Notes: generated by a model not told the origin, from the sequence alone. Numbered from the stretch's first letter, positions 1 to 3,648 are shown. The stretch is 8,307 bases of DNA from Oscillospiraceae bacterium (GCA_017381835.1 JAFOBK010000052.1:1-8307); one strand, 5' to 3'. Made by a program: numbers and translations.

Positions 1-10
1 GCTGCCACCG

Positions 11-17
11 CTCCTTT
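11..17 (-). promoter_or_regulatory. Ribosome binding site of an off-window leftward gene
   Basis: Read on the minus strand this is AAAGGAG, with ten bases remaining before the window edge, so an ATG just outside the window would be properly spaced. It lies about 55 bases downstream of the start point predicted for the consensus minus-strand promoter at 81-109. A GTG at 8-6 is too close (about 2 nt) to be the likely start. I therefore infer that a leftward gene begins beyond position 1; its identity cannot be seen. Confidence 0.55.
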
Positions 18-80
18 GTGTTTGTTCTAGGGCTTACAACAGGCGGTTGTTGAAATTGGGCTGCCCTTATCTTCGAGAAT

Positions 81-109
81 ATTATACTACGAAATTCGTA
101 ATTTGTCAA
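81..109 (-). promoter_or_regulatory. Consensus sigma-70/SigA promoter, leftward
   Basis: On the minus strand, TTGACA (109-104) and TATAAT (86-81) are separated by exactly 17 bases, which is a perfect consensus promoter. Transcription would start near position 74 and run out of the window. The first operator-like dyad (88-100) fills the spacer, so a bound repressor would occlude RNA polymerase. Confidence 0.85.
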
Positions 110-185
110 TACGATTTTCGTAATTTCTTTTACGAAATTCGAAATTTTCTTCCGTTTTGCGTATTGATTTACTACGAAATCCGTG
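88..185. promoter_or_regulatory. Array of five phased operator-like dyads
   Basis: Variants of the 13-bp dyad TACGAAATTCGTA occur at 88-100, 110-122 (TACGATTTTCGTA), 131-143 (TACGAAATTCGAA), 151-163 (weakest, TCCGTTTTGCGTA) and 173-185 (TACGAAATCCGTG). Their centres (94, 116, 137, 157, 179) are 22, 21, 20 and 22 bp apart, about two helical turns, so all sites face one side of the DNA. The outermost sites sit inside the spacers of the two divergent promoters. The natural inference is that the XRE protein encoded at 220-435 binds here and represses both itself and the leftward operon. No binding data are available from sequence alone. Confidence 0.75.
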
Positions 186-192
186 ATACAAT
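164..192 (+). promoter_or_regulatory. Promoter of the XRE repressor gene
   Basis: TTGATT (164-169) and TACAAT (187-192) are separated by 17 bases, with transcription expected to start near 199. The fifth dyad (173-185) lies in the spacer, which predicts autorepression. The leader is short and leads directly into the AAAGGAGG site at 205-212. Confidence 0.75.
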
Positions 193-219
193 ACCCCAAA
201 GCACAAAGGAGGAAAAGCT

Positions 220-435
220 ATGATAAAGTTCAAAGTCAAAGTGATGCTCGCCCTGCGTGGAATGACCCAAAAGGAACTGGCAGAACGCACCGGCATCCGC
301 CCGCCTACGGTATCTGCGATCTGTGTAGGTTCTGTGAAGCATCTACCCGTGGATGCGTTGGAGAAAATCTGCGATGTGTTGGATTGCCAACCCGCAGACC
401 TGATGGAGTATGTGCGGGAGGGTGTTCAGGAATAG
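220..435 (+). CDS. Small XRE/Cro-family DNA-binding repressor
   Basis: This 71-residue protein is essentially a single Cro/C1-type helix-turn-helix domain. Residues 16-25 (TQKELAERTG) form the first helix of the motif and 27-37 (RPPTVSAICVG) the recognition helix. The segment VDALEKICDVLDCQPADL (44-61) matches the typical last helices of short YozG-like XRE regulators. The start is fixed by a strong AAAGGAGG at 205-212, seven bases before the ATG. The gene follows a two-way promoter studded with five dyads, so it most likely controls itself and the divergent leftward operon of the mobile element; that role is inferred. It ends in TAG at 433-435. If TAG were read through, only six residues would be added before a TGA at 451-453. 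The final codons also form one arm of an inverted repeat. Confidence 0.88.
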   Translation: MIKFKVKVMLALRGMTQKELAERTGIRPPTVSAICVGSVKHLPVDALEKICDVLDCQPADLMEYVREGVQE

Positions 436-455
436 GGGGTCAGAGTTTCCTGAAC
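424..455 (+). terminator. Inverted repeat at the XRE gene end, weak terminator candidate
   Basis: GTTCAGGAA (424-432) and TTCCTGAAC (447-455) are a perfect 9-bp inverted repeat with a 14-base loop that contains the stop codon. No strong T-run follows, only CCTTTT at 465-470. It may be a weak terminator or part of the dyad-rich region beyond it. Confidence 0.35.
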
Positions 456-699
456 AGGATTGTGCCTTTTGGAGGCTGATTTCCGCCCTTTTTGACCCAT
501 CCAAAAGTGTCTACGAAAGCAGATGTTTGATTGAACAGGGTGGGGCTACCCTTACGGGAAAACCAAAAACGCAGACCCCTATTCCGTTTCTGCGTGGGCA
601 ACTCTCCCGCTAAATGGCACTTTTGATTCGAAAGACGGTTCTTGCGTTCGTGATCGTCCAAGAGAAAAGCTGACCGACAGACGGTCAATAACGAAAAAA
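436..699. other. Gene-free dyad-rich segment, possible oriT
   Basis: No convincing gene is present in this stretch. It holds several inverted repeats: CTTTTGGA/TCCAAAAG (466-473/500-507), GGGT/ACCC (538-541/548-551), GCAGA/TCTGC near 571-594, and TGACCG/CGGTCA (671-676/682-687). Immediately after the second comes CCCTTACGGGAA (549-560), which resembles the nick region I recall for pGO1/pIP501-type MOB-P origins of transfer (a core of CCCTTA followed by CGGG). A dyad-rich, gene-free stretch with such a core fits an oriT, but the upstream half of the classical motif is absent and no relaxase gene is visible here. Confidence 0.35.
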
Positions 700-763
700 T
701 GCGGCAGCCCGCTTCTGCGTTCCCCGTGTTGGGGTTCATCATTCGCAGAAACAGGCTGCCGCA
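700..763 (-). terminator. Long bipartite intrinsic terminator of the small minus-strand operon
   Basis: The outer stem is TGCGGCAGCC/GGCTGCCGCA (700-709/754-763), a second helix is TTCTGCG/CGCAGAA (713-719/744-750), and the tip is CCCC/GGGG (722-725/731-734). On the minus strand the structure is followed by a T-run (697-692). It begins five bases beyond the TGA of the second small minus-strand frame, so it ends that operon. The stem is unusually long (64 nt) for a simple terminator. Confidence 0.75.
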
Positions 764-767
764 CTTC

Positions 768-914
768 TCATTTCCAATCTTTGAAAATGTCATCCATAGC
801 TTTATCCAATGCCGTTTTCAAGCTCTTTTCCATTATCCTCATAATCTCAGCTTCGAGAACGGATTGCTTTTTCTTCTTATCTTTCTCTCGGTCTTTCTTC
901 TAACCAACTCTCAT
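768..914 (-). pseudogene. Small Lys-rich ICE protein frame with one in-frame TAG
   Basis: This frame of 48 sense-or-TAG codons starts at an ATG that overlaps the TGA of the preceding frame (ATGA). GAGGTG in the upstream frame acts as a plausible ribosome binding site, which indicates translational coupling. Codon 5 is TAG (902-900). The rest is clean: a basic stretch KKDREKDKKKK, then an amphipathic helix beginning SVLEAEIMRIMEKSLKTALD and ending IFKDWK before TGA. I recall small proteins with a similar MRIMEKSL...IFKDWK ending in conjugative elements of Clostridia, function unknown; this is from memory. Either the gene is dead, or the TAG is read through. No alternative start follows the TAG without losing the basic half. 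A strong terminator follows at once. Confidence 0.55.
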
Positions 915-1102
915 TTGATCTTCACCTCACTTGTGATTTTCACATTCTACACTTCACTTTGCTCTTCCTCTTGGGGTTTGTAGTGAGAACGCACCATCTC
1001 TCTGCGAAGTGCGTGTAAAATCTATGATGCGGTATAGCCATCCCTGTGCATCCCGTCATAGTAGTTTGGTATTTGCCTATCGTATTGTTCCAGTAGTGTC
1101 AT
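911..1102 (-). pseudogene. Small ICE protein frame with two in-frame TAG codons
   Basis: The ATG (1102-1100) has a good site, AAAAAAGGAG, ten bases upstream. The frame gives a recognisable small protein beginning MTLLEQYDRQIPNYYDGMHR and continuing DGYTAS, then TAG (1024-1022). It runs on as ILHALRREMVRSHYKPQEEE and QSEV to a second TAG (949-947), then NVKITSEVKIK and a TGA (913-911). The organisation matches a family of about 60-residue proteins that I recall from Clostridia conjugative elements (MTL.EQY..Q.P.YY..M..DGYT..., ending in SEVKIK). Sequence on both sides of each TAG remains family-like and there is no frameshift. Under the standard code only a 26-residue peptide is made. Nonsense decay and TAG readthrough are both possible. 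Confidence 0.6.
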
Positions 1103-1141
1103 TGTCTATTACTCCTTTTTTCTAATGGTTTGTGGTCTATT

Positions 1142-1166
1142 GGGTTGCCGTGGCACACGGCAACCC
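1142..1166 (-). repeat. Perfect 11-bp hairpin in the leader of the small operon
   Basis: GGGTTGCCGTG (1142-1152) and CACGGCAACCC (1156-1166) pair perfectly around a 3-base loop. No T-run follows on either strand, so it does not look like a terminator. It lies about 40 bases before the ATG at 1102 and right next to the longer hairpin at 1171-1235, and so is probably part of one structured leader or transfer-origin region. Confidence 0.7.
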
Positions 1167-1170
1167 GTAA

Positions 1171-1235
1171 GAAGATAAAATACCTTGTAGTAGTGAGTGG
1201 CGAAGCCACGAACTACGAAAAGGTATTTTATCTTC
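1171..1235. repeat. 65-base long hairpin with 16-bp perfect arms
   Basis: GAAGATAAAATACCTT (1171-1186) is perfectly complementary to AAGGTATTTTATCTTC (1220-1235). Inside, GTAGT/ACTAC (1187-1191/1212-1216) and GTGGC/GCCAC (1197-1201/1205-1209) extend the structure to 26 paired positions. If the minus-strand promoter near 1260 is real, this is the first structure in the mRNA leader. Alternatively it is a relaxase-recognised inverted repeat. The sequence alone does not decide. Confidence 0.75.
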
Positions 1236-1259
1236 GCAACTCCCCCCAGTATCCTCATA

Positions 1260-1289
1260 ATTATATGAAAGTGGCGGCCGCACGCCTAA
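1260..1289 (-). promoter_or_regulatory. Possible promoter of the small minus-strand operon
   Basis: On the minus strand TATAAT (1265-1260) follows TTAGGC by 18 bases. The -10 is consensus and the -35 is poor. Transcription from here would run through both hairpins into the two TAG-containing frames. Confidence 0.45.
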
Positions 1290-1329
1290 CCTGATTTGCC
1301 CAAACTTTCCTGCTCCTGGACATAAGAAA

Positions 1330-1362
1330 CCCCGCCGCTCCCTTTATCGGGTAGCAGCGGGG
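1330..1362 (-). terminator. Terminator of the 1394-1894 gene
   Basis: CCCCGC/GCGGGG (1330-1335/1357-1362) closes a stem continued by GCT/AGC and CCC/GGG. On the minus strand it is followed by GTTTCTTATG. It lies about 30 bases beyond the stop codon of the minus-strand gene ending at 1394. Confidence 0.6.
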
Positions 1363-1393
1363 GAAAATAGCGTGCGTTCATTGGTCGCACCTA

Positions 1394-1894
1394 TTAGAAG
1401 TTGGAAACAGCGGGCATTTCTACAACTGCGGGGGTAGCCTTGACACGAACTGCCGCGCGAACTGCCTTCTTCTTGGCATTCAACTTGCTCTCGGCGATCT
1501 CACGCTCAGCCTTTGCTACGGTAAAGCCAACCTTGAAGTTTTCAACAAACCAACTCTTGATGGTAGGATAATTTGCGTTACTATCCACAATAGCTTCGAA
1601 CTCTGCCTTCTGGACATCGTTGCCCTTGATTGCAACATAGTCCATCATCAATTCGAAGTTCAGACCCTTGTAGCTCTGCTTCTTGACCTTGGGAGCGATA
1701 GCAGACAGTTTGTAGTTGGGGTGCAGCTCCATAGCAGCCATCAGGGACGCATACTGGGCTGTAGTGGAGTTTCCGGACTTCTTGAAGTTCTGCTCAGTGC
1801 CGACGATCTTCTGATTGAAGTGGTCGAAAGTGAAGTAATCAGCAGCAATAGCAGCGGCGGAACGGACGGAGTTGGAAGAAGTATTGGTAGTCAT
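1394..1894 (-). CDS. ICE-associated hypothetical protein with Lys/Ala-rich tail
   Basis: This 166-residue protein of unknown function resembles, from memory, a family common in conjugative elements of Clostridia; I cannot name a domain. I chose the ATG at 1894-1892 (MTTNTSSNSV) because AAAGGA lies about eight bases upstream. An ATG 15 codons further up (1939) has no such site. Residues 17-150 look globular and mostly helical, including the segments QYASLMAAMELHPNYKLS, KGLNFELMMDYVAIKGND and YPTIKSWFVENFKVGF. The C-terminal 35 residues are basic and alanine-rich (KLNAKKKAVRAAVRVKA), which suggests nucleic-acid contact. There is no signal peptide or membrane segment. The gene stands alone with its own -10 at 2003-2008 and a downstream terminator. 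It ends in TAA followed directly by TAG. Confidence 0.8.
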   Translation of the reverse strand: MTTNTSSNSVRSAAAIAADYFTFDHFNQKIVGTEQNFKKSGNSTTAQYASLMAAMELHPNYKLSAIAPKVKKQSYKGLNFELMMDYVAIKGNDVQKAEFEAIVDSNANYPTIKSWFVENFKVGFTVAKAEREIAESKLNAKKKAVRAAVRVKATPAVVEMPAVSNF

Positions 1895-2002
1895 TTTAAA
1901 ATCCTTTCTGTGCTCTTGGCACTTGGCGGTAGGTCGCAACCCTAATTTTTGTTATGTTGTTGAGTGATTCGTGTCTTTGTGTCCCTCACTCTTTACACCC
2001 AC

Positions 2003-2037
2003 ATTATACCAAAGGGAGTATCCAATAGAGCGGATAC
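2003..2037 (-). promoter_or_regulatory. Promoter -10 and upstream dyad for the 1394-1894 gene
   Basis: TATAAT lies on the minus strand at 2008-2003. The -35 region is not consensus but is occupied by a dyad, GTATCC/GGATAC (2018-2023/2032-2037), flanked by G/C runs. That arrangement fits a regulator-controlled promoter, either activated or repressed at the dyad. The mRNA leader would be about 100 bases. Confidence 0.5.
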
Positions 2038-2080
2038 CCCCATAATTAGTTTTTTCTTTTTTGAAATAAGTTTTTTACAA

Positions 2081-2132
2081 AGATGATGGTGAGATGATGG
2101 TGAGTTGTTCTTACTTCTTACTTGGTTCTTAC
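2081..2132. repeat. Short direct repeats near the element end
   Basis: AGATGATGGTG occurs twice in tandem (2081-2091, 2092-2102), followed by TTCTTAC three times (2108-2114, 2115-2121, 2126-2132). Clusters of short direct repeats within a few hundred bases of an attachment site are typical arm-type binding sites of tyrosine integrases. That role is inferred here. The rest of 2133-2336 shows no gene that I can support. Confidence 0.5.
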
Positions 2133-2336
2133 CCCGTGATTGGTGGTTGTTGATCGTTGTTAAAAGATGCTTCTTGATGTGTATAGAATAAGGTCAAAGG
2201 CTTGTATCTTGAACAGCCGGTGTGCTATGATGCCATTATGAAAAAGGATGCGGTGGACTTCGGTTTCTTGAAGCCGGTCTGCTCATCGTAAAAGCCAAAA
2301 ACCCTTAGAGTATCAACGCAAAAGCAGGGGGTCCGA

Positions 2337-2354
2337 GGGGGGCTGCTGCCCCCC
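2337..2354. repeat. GGGGGG/CCCCCC hairpin at the junction with the tRNA fragment
   Basis: Six G and six C residues (2337-2342/2349-2354) flank CTGCTG, directly before the tRNA-Thr sequence begins. It occupies the place where the D-arm half of the tRNA would be and marks the end of the mobile element. Confidence 0.5.
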
Positions 2355-2404
2355 TATCCTTGGTAAGGATGAGGTCGCCAGTTCAAATCTGGCTAGCAGC
2401 TCCA
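2355..2404 (+). other. 3' half of tRNA-Thr(GGT): attachment-site scar
   Basis: The sequence reads as the last 50 bases of a tRNA. It shows anticodon stem TATCC/GGATG with loop TTGGTAA (anticodon GGT, 2362-2364), a 5-base variable loop and T stem GCCAG/CTGGC with loop TTCAAAT. It ends with the acceptor strand TAGCAGC, T73 and encoded CCA (2402-2404). No D arm or 5' acceptor strand lies upstream, so this is not a working tRNA gene. Identity beginning in the anticodon loop is the classical crossover position of tRNA-targeting tyrosine integrases. It therefore marks one end (attR-like) of the element to its left, and the intact tRNA should lie at that element's other end. It pairs with the near-identical copy at 3466-3505. 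Confidence 0.85.
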
Positions 2405-2462
2405 AAAAAGAAAGACCACTCATTCGAGTGGTCTTTTCTTTTTTATGCTGCTATCAGATTTG
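2384..2462. repeat. Long imperfect palindrome: tRNA end, terminator and inverted tRNA end
   Basis: The tRNA 3' end CAAATCTG..TAGCAGC (2384-2400) is matched by an inverted, slightly degenerate copy GCTGCTA.CAGATTTG (2447-2462). The terminator between them extends the same helix, giving about 33 base pairs centred on ATTC at 2422-2425. Only small interior loops break it. Confidence 0.75.
2404..2444 (+). terminator. Intrinsic terminator after the tRNA-Thr fragment
   Basis: AAAGACCACTC (2411-2421) and GAGTGGTCTTT (2426-2436) form an 11-bp stem with loop ATTC. A-rich and T-rich flanks (2404-2409 and 2437-2444) make it work in either direction. It is placed as the natural terminator of the tRNA-Thr transcript. 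Confidence 0.85.
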
Positions 2463-2472
2463 AAAGATCAAT

Positions 2473-2548
2473 ACAAGTGTCCGGTGGACACTTGTTCGAT
2501 GCCGGTCTCGACGGCATCGACACCTTAATTTTCGCCACTGGCGAAAAT
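2473..2548. repeat. Three abutting perfect hairpins
   Basis: Stem 1 is ACAAGTGTCC/GGACACTTGT (2473-2482/2486-2495), stem 2 is TCGATGCCG/CGGCATCGA (2496-2504/2512-2520), and stem 3 is ATTTTCGCC/GGCGAAAAT (2528-2536/2540-2548). Stems 1 and 2 abut with no gap, and stem 3 ends at the first base of the next tRNA-end copy. Similar multi-hairpin intergenic repeats are, to my memory, dispersed in Clostridia genomes. There is no coding content. Confidence 0.75.
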
Positions 2549-2572
2549 GCAAACAAATCTGGCTAGCAGCTC
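2548..2572 (+). repeat. Short tRNA-Thr 3'-end copy B
   Basis: Nineteen bases of the tRNA 3' end (CAAATCTGGCTAGCAGCTC, 2554-2572) are preceded by TGCAAA instead of the tRNA T-stem. The same TGCAAA-type junction recurs at 3514 and 3544, so it forms a class separate from the longer copies at 2355 and 3466. I infer a second crossover position, nearer the acceptor end. Confidence 0.75.
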
Positions 2573-2582
2573 CATAAATAAG

Positions 2583-2613
2583 CCTAGAACCCCAACGGGT
2601 TTTAGGTTTTTTT
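2583..2613 (+). terminator. Intrinsic terminator following tRNA-end copy B
   Basis: CCTAGAACCC/GGGTTTTAGG (2583-2592/2597-2606) forms a 10-bp stem with one G-U pair, followed by seven T residues. It sits after copy B as the terminator at 2404-2444 sits after copy A, as expected if each copy carries a tRNA end plus its downstream terminator. Confidence 0.8.
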
Positions 2614-2638
2614 GTTTTTGCGGGGTATAGCGTCAACC

Positions 2639-2662
2639 ACAGAAACCGACACAGAAACCGAC
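2639..2662. repeat. Tandem 12-bp repeat
   Basis: ACAGAAACCGAC occurs twice head to tail (2639-2650, 2651-2662), followed by a partial third copy (ACACCGAT). It may be an integrase or excisionase binding site, given the HTH gene just downstream. That function is a guess. Confidence 0.45.
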
Positions 2663-2674
2663 ACCGATATAAAG

Positions 2675-2708
2675 AAAGCCGGATGGGGATCTTCCCTATC
2701 CGGCTTTT
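2675..2708 (+). terminator. Strong hairpin ahead of the HTH gene (terminator or attenuator)
   Basis: AAAGCCGGAT (2675-2684) and ATCCGGCTTT (2698-2707) form a 10-bp stem with an inner GGG/CCC helix, followed by TTTT. It lies only about 45 bases before the HTH gene's ATG and no clear promoter lies between. It either ends upstream transcription or attenuates the HTH gene. Confidence 0.65.
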
Positions 2709-2750
2709 GCTAATTGTTATATAAATTCGATTAACAAGGAGATCCCCCAA

Positions 2751-2978
2751 ATGAAAACATTAGAAGATTTGATTAACATGGATAAAGCCTTTCTTACTCC
2801 AGCGGATATTTGCGGTGTACTTGGTTCCAACCCCCAAACTATCCGCATAGCAGCTCGCCAGCGGCCGGATCTTATCGGATTTGAATTTACTTTCGTTGGC
2901 AATCGGATGAAGATACCGCGCATTCCCTTTTTACGATTTATTGGAGTTGAGATATCCAGTACTCCATACAACAACTGA
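2751..2978 (+). CDS. Small excisionase-like HTH DNA-binding protein
   Basis: This is a 75-residue protein with AAGGAG (2736-2741) nine bases before the ATG. Residues 14-36 (FLTPADICGVLGSNPQT, then IRIAAR) form a helix-turn-helix. A following basic wing, VGNRMKIPRIPFLRFIG (49-65), resembles excisionase/MerR-like small proteins that recognise one half-site. Similar proteins that start MKTLEDL..DKAFLTPADI are, to my memory, common in prophages and integrated elements of Clostridia. It sits inside the interval bounded by two tRNA-Thr 3' copies, with no integrase gene in the interval. It could direct excision in trans or regulate the interval. The missing promoter between the hairpin at 2675-2708 and the gene suggests attenuated or readthrough expression. 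Confidence 0.75.
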   Translation: MKTLEDLINMDKAFLTPADICGVLGSNPQTIRIAARQRPDLIGFEFTFVGNRMKIPRIPFLRFIGVEISSTPYNN

Positions 2979-3018
2979 TACCGATTAAAGCTCTGCAACC
3001 CATTCCAACACACTTTCT

Positions 3019-3050
3019 AAACCACCGTTCCGTTACCGGTTCGGTGGTTT
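3019..3050. terminator. Bidirectional terminator between convergent small genes
   Basis: AAACCACCG (3019-3027) and CGGTGGTTT (3042-3050) form a 9-bp stem with a 14-base loop. The right arm overlaps the stop codon of the minus-strand gene. A-rich and T-rich flanks allow termination from either side. Confidence 0.65.
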
Positions 3051-3282
3051 AATTAAAATACGGCAGCAAATCAAAATCGGCTGTTACATACAACGCATCA
3101 ACCTGCACATCGTTTTTGACCACGATCTGACCTCTATCGTGATCATAACGTTGGGAAAGAGTACCATCTACGTCCTCAAGCAGATCGTGCTTTTTCAGGT
3201 TTGGAATATTCTTTTCAATAGCTGCACACTGCTTGTGGAACAATTCCACATCTGCCTGCGTGCAAACAGTATAGTCAAACAT
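3049..3282 (-). CDS. 77-aa hypothetical acidic protein
   Basis: I do not recognise a named family for this small soluble protein. The start is supported by GGAGGG (3294-3289) six bases upstream of the ATG and by a good promoter further up. The N-terminus MFDYTVCTQADVELFHKQC reads as a strand then a helix. It is followed by IEKNIPNLKKHDLLEDVDGT and a C-terminal half rich in alternating hydrophobics (QIVVKNDVQVDALYV), probably a beta sheet, ending FDLLPYFN. There is no signal peptide or membrane segment. It is the only gene in the 1.1 kb tRNA-bounded interval with its own strong promoter, so it could be the cargo. An immunity- or inhibitor-like role is conceivable, but nothing in the sequence proves one. 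Confidence 0.72.
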   Translation of the reverse strand: MFDYTVCTQADVELFHKQCAAIEKNIPNLKKHDLLEDVDGTLSQRYDHDRGQIVVKNDVQVDALYVTADFDLLPYFN

Positions 3283-3345
3283 TCTTATCCCTCCAATCCC
3301 TGCAAACGCTTGTTTTGTTACTGTCCAAAGTCTTCCTTTTAGTCC

Positions 3346-3375
3346 ATTTTAAAGGGATAAATCCGTAATTGTCAA
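3346..3375 (-). promoter_or_regulatory. Promoter of the 77-aa protein gene
   Basis: TTGACA (3375-3370) and TAAAAT (3351-3346) lie on the minus strand with an 18-base spacer. The leader is about 55 bases. The remainder of 3283-3465 shows no gene or repeat that I can support. Confidence 0.7.
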
Positions 3376-3465
3376 GCAAAAGACTAGTTCATCCATCTAA
3401 CTGTTTTTATCCTTGCCCTCCATTACTAGGAAACCGTATGACACCCTATGAACCGTCAAAAATGA

Positions 3466-3505
3466 TTGGTAAGGATGAGGTCGCCAGTTCAAATTTGGCT
3501 AGCAG
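3466..3505 (+). repeat. tRNA-Thr(GGT) 3'-half copy C
   Basis: Forty bases from the anticodon loop (TTGGTAAGG) into the acceptor strand match 2360-2399 with a single C-to-T change in the T loop/stem region. The acceptor end then diverges (GATCATATG). With copy A it forms a direct repeat bounding 1.1 kb, as expected of attL/attR sites. Confidence 0.85.
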
Positions 3506-3513
3506 ATCATATG

Positions 3514-3568
3514 TGCAAACAAATCTGACTGGCAGCTCAATTGTGTAAGCAAATCCGGCTGGCAGCTC
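3514..3568 (+). repeat. Two tandem short tRNA-end copies D and E
   Basis: 3514-3538 and 3544-3568 are 25-bp direct repeats exactly 30 bp apart. They match copy B at 23 and 21 of 25 positions. Each contains a degenerate CAAATCTGGCTAGCAGCTC. Increasing divergence from B to D to E away from the element suggests older scars further right. This is the last tRNA-derived sequence before host chromosome. Confidence 0.7.
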
Positions 3569-3574
3569 TTGTGC

Positions 3575-3596
3575 GGGCCGTCGAGGGCGCCGGCCC
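3575..3596. repeat. GC-rich intergenic palindrome
   Basis: GGGCCG/CGGCCC (3575-3580/3591-3596) around TCGAGGGCGC is typical of dispersed GC-rich intergenic repeats in Oscillospirales genomes. It marks the return to host chromosome. Confidence 0.4.
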
Positions 3597-3612
3597 CTAC
3601 ATTTTCTTTTAT

Positions 3613-3648
3613 CAGCCGTTTTGTGAAAACATTAAGCCGGCTGTTTTT
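3613..3648 (+). terminator. Possible terminator upstream of the membrane protein gene
   Basis: CAGCCG (3613-3618) pairs with CGGCTG (3638-3643), with an inner TTTT/AAAA helix, followed by TTTTT. It would isolate the host gene at 3723 from transcription arriving from the tRNA locus. Confidence 0.5.

Noticed and set aside
440..793. 117-codon open frame on the minus strand across the terminator
   Set aside because: It runs through the long hairpin at 700-763, overlaps the end of the small gene at 768, has no ribosome site at its start and gives a low-complexity mixed composition.
699..983. 94-codon plus-strand open frame rich in Phe/Leu
   Set aside because: It is antisense to the two small minus-strand genes, whose A/G-rich coding strand explains the Phe/Leu content. 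It has no ribosome binding site.
2238..2291. 17-codon peptide MKKDAVDFGFLKPVCSS upstream of the tRNA scar
   Set aside because: No Shine-Dalgarno lies before the ATG, and the possible promoter (TTGTAT-18-TATGAT) is weak. It could be a leader peptide, but support is insufficient.
2355..2404. Considered as a working tRNA gene
   Set aside because: The D arm and the 5' acceptor strand are missing; the sequence upstream is a G/C hairpin.
3514..3568. Two 25-bp repeats 30 bp apart considered as a CRISPR fragment
   Set aside because: The repeats are tRNA 3'-end copies, the gap between them is only 5 bp, and no spacer-sized unique sequence or cas gene is present.
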